A stretch of DNA of 64,000 nucleotides from Hydrangea macrophylla (lineage: Eukaryota > Streptophyta > Magnoliopsida > Cornales > Hydrangeaceae): contig CM066994.1 in the NCBI GenBank assembly GCA_033977485.1, positions 118,506,458 to 118,570,457 on the forward strand, written 5' to 3'. The position numbers and the translations under genes were made by a program. This document shows positions 57,389-64,000 of the stretch, in pieces (position 1 is the first letter of the stretch; each line of letters begins with the position of its first letter). The notes beneath the pieces are model-generated. The model worked only from the letters and a program-made list of their open reading frames with translations, was not told the origin of the DNA and made no database searches.

Positions 57389-57400
57389 GTAAATCAGTTT
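56902..57400 (+). promoter_or_regulatory. Upstream module 1: duplicated 5' region with pyrimidine-rich leader
   Basis: 56902-56966 (AAAAGGGGCTCTTATAAC, TTTGATC, AAGTGGTCC, ACTCACTCACAC) is repeated with changes at 60224-60288. In both places CT-rich sequence with TTTTGAATTTCAAA and a (CT)n run follows, resembling a plant 5' UTR; module 1 also has (CA)n at 57353-57384. A likely transcription start region, but no ORF of substance follows directly. The protein-like frames across it are low-complexity. Confidence 0.45.
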
Positions 57401-57629
57401 TTGATTTAGGGCTTTTAAGGCTTATTTGTTTTAAGTCATTTCTCTGTAATATTTTTGGGTATGGCCTTCTTATCTAAACTAATCTATTTTTCCTTTTCTA
57501 TTTTAGCTTAATTTGTGCTAATTTTTCGGGGCTCCCATAATTACTCCCGTTTGATCTTCATTTCTCTATTTTGGCTTTCCAATTAATGTGCTAGGCTGTT
57601 AACTCATATACAAAGGTTGGGTTTCTCAG

Positions 57630-57656
57630 ATTCTGTAACACAGAGGCTGAGCGAGG
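57630..57656 (+). other. Candidate small non-coding exon
   Basis: A 27-base segment between a TTTCTCAG acceptor and a strong donor GAGG|GTGAGT. It has no open frame of use and would be part of a spliced 5' UTR. Supported only by splice-site appearance. Confidence 0.25.
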
Positions 57657-59272
57657 GTGAGTTCTTTCCCACTCTCCTTCTCCTCACTTGATCTCAAGTT
57701 TATTATTATTTCTTTTTTACTTTTTTGCTTTCTTACTTTTTTGCATTTTATGCCAATTATTCGATTCAGATCATGGTACTCAAGTTTCAGAAAATAAAAA
57801 ATTATATATATATATACTCCACTATGAGAGTTACGTATAGAGTTGGGTCTTCAATACACACTTGAGAAAGATAAGGTAGTTTTGGGGGACATTGAATTAT
57901 ACATACCAAGAATTGATTTTTTTTTTTTTTTGAAGTCTTCTTCACATTTTAAATTGTGTGTGCTTTTAAATAATTGATTTAGGATGGTCAGAGCTTGAGG
58001 AGATGGAAATAACTACTTCTTGAGAATGTGTGCATACCAATTTTGTTGGTGGTAATTATACACTTTCTCCATTTCTTTCTTCTCATATTGGCACTTGGAA
58101 GTATTGTATACTCTTTATGTTATTTCTGTGTGACATGTAGCAAAAGCTATATACCTTTAAGCCTTTTGGTTGACAGTGATTGAAGTTTTATGACTCTTTA
58201 GTAGTTTCAACAAGATATTTGGCCCGACACTGATTTTCTTTTTTAAAATCATTTCAAGGTTTTTAATGAAGTCTTTATTTTTATTTCCCTTTGTCAAGTA
58301 GAAGTGTGTACAAGGGTTATAATTTGGATCACATAAGAAAAATCATTTCAAGGTTTTTAATGAAGTCCTTATTTTTTATTTTTAATGGAGTTGTATGTTC
58401 TCTTGGTTTCATTTGGCTTCACTGCTCGCACAATTCTATTCCATTTGGCACCAATGTTCAACAAACCTATTCCATTTTTTTATTTTTCTGTCATCATTTG
58501 TAGTTTTGGAGATGGTGCATTGAGGAAACGGGATGTCTTAAGTTGGGTTTTTTTTTTGTTATTTTTCCTTCATCATTTATCGTTTTGGAGATGGTGAATT
58601 GAGGAAATAGGATGTCTTAAGTTGGATTTTTTGGGTAATTCAAACATGAATGAGTGCTTTATTCTTGATGTGATTTACTATGCTTTTTTGAGTAATTGAG
58701 ATGGGATGTCTTAGTTTTGAGTTTAAATGCTGGCTTTCTTTTTTTCCCCCTTGCATAAGGATTTGTGATTTACACTTAGTGTCCATGGAACTTGAGTATT
58801 AATGTAAATGATTGTATGATATGCTTTTCTAAACACTTTATTATTATTTGCTAAATTTCGTTACTAATTATGAGTAATGGCGTGGTTCCCAAATGCTTAT
58901 GAGTAATGCCATGGTTCCAAAATTGGAGCATTAAAAATCTCAATGTGGCAGATTGAATAGGAAATTTTGGGTTTCTAATTTCCATGACTGCGACTGTGAG
59001 TAATTCCGGTTTGAATTATTCGCACTTTGCCTCCTCATTACTGTAAAACTGGCTTTTACTTTAAATAGCTTTAATTTTAGTTCACTTAGTGGGAGCCAAA
59101 AGCTTATCATTTGCGCACTTGGAAAGTTACTGGTGAGTCTGAATGAATTGATGTAGTGTTCAGAATAGAAAGTTATTGCTTTGTTATTGAAGTGTTTGAG
59201 GAATAGGAATAATGTAGTGTTGGGGCTTAGAGAAAAGACATTGAATAATGTAGTGTTTGGGTTAGTTTTCAG

Positions 59273-60141
59273 TGAGAAGATTTGTGACTGCTGAAATACA
59301 TTGGAAATGAGACCATACGAAGGCGACCTCCTCTTGAGTAAGAATAACATTTGTATTTGGAAATGTTTACTTCTATGCTAAATTTGTGTTGATGTTAGCA
59401 GTGAAAATATTACAGCTTTACCAACTTCATGTTATCTCTTTTTTATATAGTGATGCACTATCAAGAACTAAGTCAAACCAAGAACACGTTACGGTTCACA
59501 AAAACAGGTTAGGGCTAATATTTAATTGTTGCTTTTTGTTATGAAAGATTACCGGATGAGTCTTTGTTACAACCGAATTAAAGAGCAAATGTTGTTGTTG
59601 TTGTTTTTTTTTTTTTTTTGGCAGCCTAGGTTCTTATTTTCTTTCAATAACCTTTGATATTTCTGTTTGGATTCATCTCTCATTAGCTCCTATTTAATTG
59701 TTGTGCATCAGTACAATCACAAGAAGCTCCTGTAATCCACTACTAAAGGAATCAAAACATTAGGTAAAATGGTAGTGTTTTGCACTTTTAGTTTTTTTGT
59801 ATTTTCAATTATTAGCAAAGCATGATTCATTGATAAGGTGATTGCACTCTTAAATATTTTTCTAGCGCGCTTTTTCAAACTTGATTGCGAATGAGTGTAT
59901 AAAGTTTGGGGGCACGGGTTGTATTGGGTGATAGCTTCATGGATAAGGTTGACTTCTTGAAGTAGTAAGAAGGTTATGTTATTTGAATCCATTTGTGATT
60001 TTTTTTTCCAGGTTTGCTAAGATCACCCTTGAAGAATGGAAAAGCACGATTGAGAAACATGGAGGTCTGCCCAAAATCTGGTTGGGGCTGCAACTTCATT
60101 TTATTTGGATAAACAATTGTTTGCATTTATTTTCTACATAG
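59273..60141 (+). CDS. Candidate short multi-exon gene, product unknown
   Basis: Three segments join with GT-AG borders and one open frame: 59273-59337 (TTTTCAG acceptor, TTGA|GTAAGA donor), 59451-59507 (TATATAG acceptor, ACAG|GTTAGG donor) and 60012 onwards (TTTCCAG acceptor), stopping at 60139-60141. The peptide has a basic stretch TIRRRPPL and a charged helix-like part FAKITLEEWKSTIEKHGGLP. A first exon with ATG is not identified and the first segment has stops in frame at its start, so this may be a gene fragment. I do not recognise the family. A further donor at 60080 could extend it to the exon at 61113. Confidence 0.3.
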
Positions 60142-60223
60142 TTCATTCCCAACATCGGTTGTTTTTAATGAATTTCCATCCTGTTTTTAATCTCTATAAT
60201 AACCTACAACAATTTGGAGGACG

Positions 60224-60720
60224 AAAAAGGAGCTCTTATAACTACAGCCCTTTGATCCTGATAAAGTGGTCCAAAACTCACTCACACGGACTCTCTGTGT
60301 CATGCTTAGATACTGTGTACACAATTCTCTCAGTTTGTCAGTCATGAGTCATCCACGCACGACACAGCTCCCCATCCCCAACCTTTTCATCTCTCTCCCA
60401 TGTGAACACAGCTCCCCATATTCAACCCATTCCCAAATTGGTCAAGAAACTTTTGAATTTCAAACCCTCTCAATCTCTCACACTCATTCCTCCCCTCTCT
60501 CTCTCTCTCTCTCTCTCTCTCAAACCAGGTGCCGGAAGCTCCTACACGGTTTGTGATCTTGGGTACTCTCTCTGTTTCTTCTCACTCTCTGCACCACGAC
60601 CACTGGCAGTGGCCACCACCAACCACCGCCCTCTATCGTTGTCTCCTCAATACCGACGTCGGTAACCACTCACTCTCTTTCTCTCTCATCTTAACTTCGC
60701 TCATAAGAGGTGGTTTGATT
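60224..60720 (+). promoter_or_regulatory. Upstream module 2: diverged copy of module 1
   Basis: 60224-60288 matches 56902-56966 (AAAAAGGAGCTCTTATAAC, TTTGATC, AAGTGGTCC, ACTCACTCACAC), followed again by TTTTGAATTTCAAA, CTCTCACACTCATT and a (CT)n run. It may be the promoter and leader of a second transcript or a relic of a tandem duplication of about 3.3 kb. Confidence 0.45.
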
Positions 60721-60960
60721 TAGGGCTTCATGTTAAAAATCTTAGTTCTTTCGATTTGGTATCTTTGAGTTTGATTTGGCTTTTGTTTTCTCACTATTTT
60801 ATTTTTCTAACCTTGCTTTTGTTTTCAAGAATTAACTCTTAAAGGGAATCAATATGCTTGGTTTGATGCTAGCAAAGTTATTTTCGTTAGGATCCTTAGG
60901 GATTGTTTAAATTTTTTTGTTGTTGCTTTGTATCTCCCCCATCCTTCAATCTACGCAACG

Positions 60961-60963
<3 letters not shown>

Positions 60964-61004
<41 letters not shown>
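60964..61004. repeat. (CT)n microsatellite
   Basis: About 20 units of CT. Shorter CT runs lie at 57023-57056 and 60496-60520. Confidence 0.95.
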
Positions 61005-61006
<2 letters not shown>

Positions 61007-61112
61007 AACAATCACCCAACCACACATTCTAATTAGTTTAGTTCAACAAAATGCCTGAGTTTGTTCTTGCATGTTTCGTGATTTGACTTTTATTTTGATT
61101 GAATTTTTTCAG

Positions 61113-62536
61113 GATTATGTAATGTTTGGCTGGACTATTGTACCAGTTTGTGCCTCCATTGCTTGCTTCGTCACCAAGTATGTTTATCAAGATGTCCTAC
61201 GATTAAATGATACTAAAAAAAATGCTTGATTATTCCACTGTTCCACTGTTCAAGTTGATTAGGTTTGTCAATAGCTGCACATTTTGTCTTCATCTTTTAT
61301 GCACTTTATATATATATTTGGAGGGAATTTATGCATTTCATTTATATTTTACTTTTGGGTAAATTATTTACTATTACTAATCCATGTCTAATTTTAGTTT
61401 TAAATATTAATTGGCTTACTTTTAGTTTTAAATATTCTATGAGACTTTAGATGGCGAGTCCAAATCTTGACACTAGAGCTGTTTAGTTTGTAGGTTTACT
61501 ACTGCTATTGGTGTTCATTTTGCTCCAATAAGTTTTGATTTTTTCACTTAAAATAGATATCCTTCTAAAATCAAAAAAGTAATTGATTGACTCTTAGTTA
61601 TCACACAAAAAGGTGACTGAAATTTAATTTTCCCAACTTTTTAAGTCCCTCATTTCATGTGATGTGACATTGAACAAGGTTAGGGACTAATTTTGAACAA
61701 GGTTTTGGATATATAAGTATTGTTTTCATGTTGAATGTATTTGCATGCTATGGCAACTCGGAGTTCTGAGAAGATGAACTTTGGGTTAGAGAATGTGTTG
61801 GAGGATTTGTTAATTGGCTCGAAAGATCAAATATATATATATATATATATATTTTCCTATTATTGTAATTAAGTACAGTGATCATGATAGTTTGTGTTGT
61901 TTCTAATTATTGAATGAACTTAGATTGTATTCAAATTGTAGTTCAATTTTGAAACACCATTTATTTGAGAATAATGTGACTTTGGAGGTTGATTAGTAAT
62001 TATGTGTATAGACTTGGTGCAAATACATTAATATGGATGTAACACAGTAGCATTGTATTTTCTTCATATTAGATTATTTGGGAATTAATTTTGACACATT
62101 GATGGTTAATTGAGGTTTAGATTGGGGGTTAAAAACAAGGTTTACTGCACACTTGAGGCTTAGGCAAATTCTCTTTTGTTTGATGGATGCTTTTGAAGTG
62201 CTTTTCTTCCTCATTGTGGCAAACCCGAGAATGGATTCATCAGTTGTTGTAGTTGGCCTAAAAACCGGATGAACTTTAATTCTTCCCACATTTCATTGTA
62301 GTAGGCCCATTGAATTTTTATTGGAAGTTGTTTTAGGTCATATAAGTGGCCAAAGCATTTGGGAAACAAATTTTGGATTCAAATTTGGGACCATAGCATT
62401 ATTAAAAAGAAAGTAATTTTCTCAACCTAAGAACTTAGCTCACATGTGTTAAAGATAACAACTCAACTATGTGAATCCTCTTTTTTTCTTTTTTTTTTCT
62501 TGCAGCAAAGATTATGAATGTTGGGTATCTTTATAA
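61113..62536 (+). CDS. Candidate 3' exons of a small membrane-like protein, unknown
   Basis: Segment 61113-61177 (TTTTTTCAG acceptor, CACCAA|GTATGT donor) joins 62506 onwards (TTTCTTGCAG acceptor). The joined frame has a hydrophobic run FGWTIVPVCASIACFV and ends about ten residues into the last segment, with TAA at 62534-62536. Start and upstream exons are not found. If the transcript instead comes from the exon at 60012 through the 60080 donor, the frame would stop four codons into 61113 and all of this would be 3' UTR. Confidence 0.22.
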
Positions 62537-63761
62537 GGAAATGGATGTTGATGCTTGGATTTTCCAAAATCTAGCTGGTGGTGACTAATTTGGATTTTAT
62601 TTGGGGTGAATTACAACCGTAGGGATTATATATGTAGATGCTTGGATTTTCAATGAAATAGATTGTATAATTATAATCTATCTATCAATCAAATGTTTAG
62701 TTTAACACTTTTGAATCTTAATTTCAGTAAGAAAATCTTACGATGTTGATTTGTTGATTTGTAGCAATTGAGTGGACAAGATGAGCAAATCTGGATGGAT
62801 GGAACGAAAAGGCTGGCCATGGATGTTTTTTTTTTTTTTGTAGGAACAAGATCATCATACACGTGCCAAAGCCTTGATCCATCATCTGTACCATAGTTTT
62901 TTTTTCCCCTTCTCTATGATGGAAAACTCTAGCATGTTCATGATATTGTTGTAACATTGAAGTTTGATGTAATTAGAATGGCGCATGTTCCCAGTGATGG
63001 TTAGATACTCTTTCTTGATTGGTAAATATCAATTCTATGCGACGTTGGTGAGTTGGTTCAATTTTGGAAAGAATTCTATAATTAATGATCCTTTATAAGA
63101 TGGACCCTCAATTTTAATTTTATGAATTTTAAAGTTTTCAAAGATACCTTCTTAGTTAGCTATTTTATTATGATTGGAGACGAGCACAAGTTTATTACGC
63201 AGTTAATTATTTGATTATGAATGGAGCTAAGCATGAGTTTATGCTGGACTCATGCTGGACAATTGAGGCAAATTCTCTTCTTCTTTTTTTTCCCCTTTCT
63301 CTCGCTTCTTCTTTTTTCTGTATTAGCCATGGTTAATTACTAGGGAAAGTAGAAAGGGTAGTGTTGGACCTATTGGTGGTGGTTTCTGATAGTTGGTGGT
63401 GGGGAAGATGGGGCAGAGGTGATGATGGTCAAATACACTCATTCTTCTCATTTTTGTAAAAAAAGTACACATTTCTCACACTTTTTCAACTATATGAGGA
63501 TAAAGCAACATACTCGGTAAAAAGATTAGTTGAATGTATCTATTGTTGCAAAATTCAGCATTTAATAGAAGAAAAACAAAGACCAATTGTGGGCTTTGAG
63601 TGGAGAGAGAGATTGATTGAGTACTGTGTTAAAATGAAGAATGAAGGAAAGAACCGAAACATGCCCTCTTTTATTTTGTATGCCGTGCCCACGGGCACGG
63701 GCATGTACTAGTAGATATACAAAAAAGAATTTTTTTATATTTTTTATTGAAAGATTTCTCA
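62537..63761. other. AT-rich region without recognised gene
   Basis: Contains T-rich tracts and nothing with domain-like coding sequence on either strand. It may hold the 3' UTR of the candidate gene upstream. Confidence 0.45.
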
Positions 63762-64000
63762 TTAACCAAACAGCAACTCAGGAGAATCCTGAGCAACAAA
63801 ACGTGAAATGCAAGCTGGGAAATTATCCAACCAAACATAACATCAACACTATATTTAGCATTTCTAGCTAGATGGTGAGCAACCATATTTGCCTCACTTT
63901 TAACATGTTTGCATGATTGAACTCTAATGCTCTGCATCAATCTTTTAATTACCATAAGGCAATTGCAATAGCTGGACAAGTCATAAGCGTCTGAGTTGGT
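63762..64000 (-). pseudogene. RNase H-like tail of a plant non-LTR (LINE-type) retroelement, partial
   Basis: On the minus strand the sequence reads KRLMQSIRVQSCKHVKSEANMVAHHLARNA, the end of the RNase H-like domain (RVT_3 type) found at the C-terminus of plant LINE ORF2 and in many host relics. After a frame change the end reads VWLDNFPACISRFVAQDSP and stops at 63762-63764. AT-rich DNA follows. The 5' part lies outside the window. With the frameshift it is non-functional; a host RNase H-like gene fragment is an alternative. Confidence 0.6.

Noticed and set aside
57012..57392. Open frame with Ser-Leu, Pro and Thr-His repeats
   Set aside because: It translates (CT)n, CCT-rich and (CA)n runs. 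More likely an untranslated leader than a secreted or repeat protein.

Overview
The window looks like nuclear DNA of a flowering plant, probably a eudicot. It has one intron-split cytochrome P450 gene of the plant CYP81 type, plant LTR retrotransposons of the Ty3 (Tekay-like and Tat-like) and Ty1/copia groups, many MITEs with clear target-site duplications (TSDs), and long CT, AT and AAT microsatellites. I cannot name the species. There is no sign of bacterial operons, rRNA or CRISPR. Most of the 64 kb is mobile DNA and its debris; the single confident host gene is the P450 on the minus strand (exons 25367-26278 and 20696-21316). Letters A to F below name the elements.

Layout. 1-4024 is the 3' part of Tekay-like element A (integrase, chromodomain-like tail, 2990-bp LTR). 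4025-4357 and 17012-18808 are two halves of an old Tekay-like LTR, E. It is split by a complete but decayed Tat-like Ty3 element, F (4358-17011), and probably also by A on its left. F itself carries a hAT-type MITE in its reverse transcriptase and a solo-LTR-like block, D, in its antisense ORF. 18809-20695 is gene-poor. 20696-26278 is the CYP81 gene, whose 4.05-kb intron holds a MULE-type, a foldback, a hAT-type and a Tourist-type MITE. About 310 bp upstream of its ATG lies another Tourist-type MITE (26588-26632 plus 35762-35959), split by a 9.1-kb Tekay-like element, B (26633-35756), with LTRs that look identical by eye and a GGATT TSD. B reads in the same direction as the P450, so its 3' LTR faces the gene.

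37422-53191 is element C. It has Tekay-like LTRs, a tRNA-Met-type primer site, a polypurine tract and a TTAAG TSD, but a 6.5-kb interior in which I recognise no gag or pol (LARD-like). A decayed copia element (47157-52068, minus strand) sits in its 3' LTR. 53197-56640 is a run of tandem duplication, three MULE-type MITEs with 9-bp TSDs and a larger TIR-like block. 56640-62600 contains a duplicated pyrimidine-rich upstream module and short, weakly supported candidate exons on the plus strand. The window ends in the RNase H-like tail of a non-LTR retrotransposon.

The least explained pattern is that four LTR families here (B, C, D, E) carry clustered copies of family-specific palindromes (CAGTCGACTG, CAATCGATTG, TTCGACCGGTCGAA), while a fifth (A) carries a CGCGCGAGCG array. 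They lie between the TATA box and the LTR 3' end where that can be judged. This could be a shared LTR property that has changed its sequence in each family.
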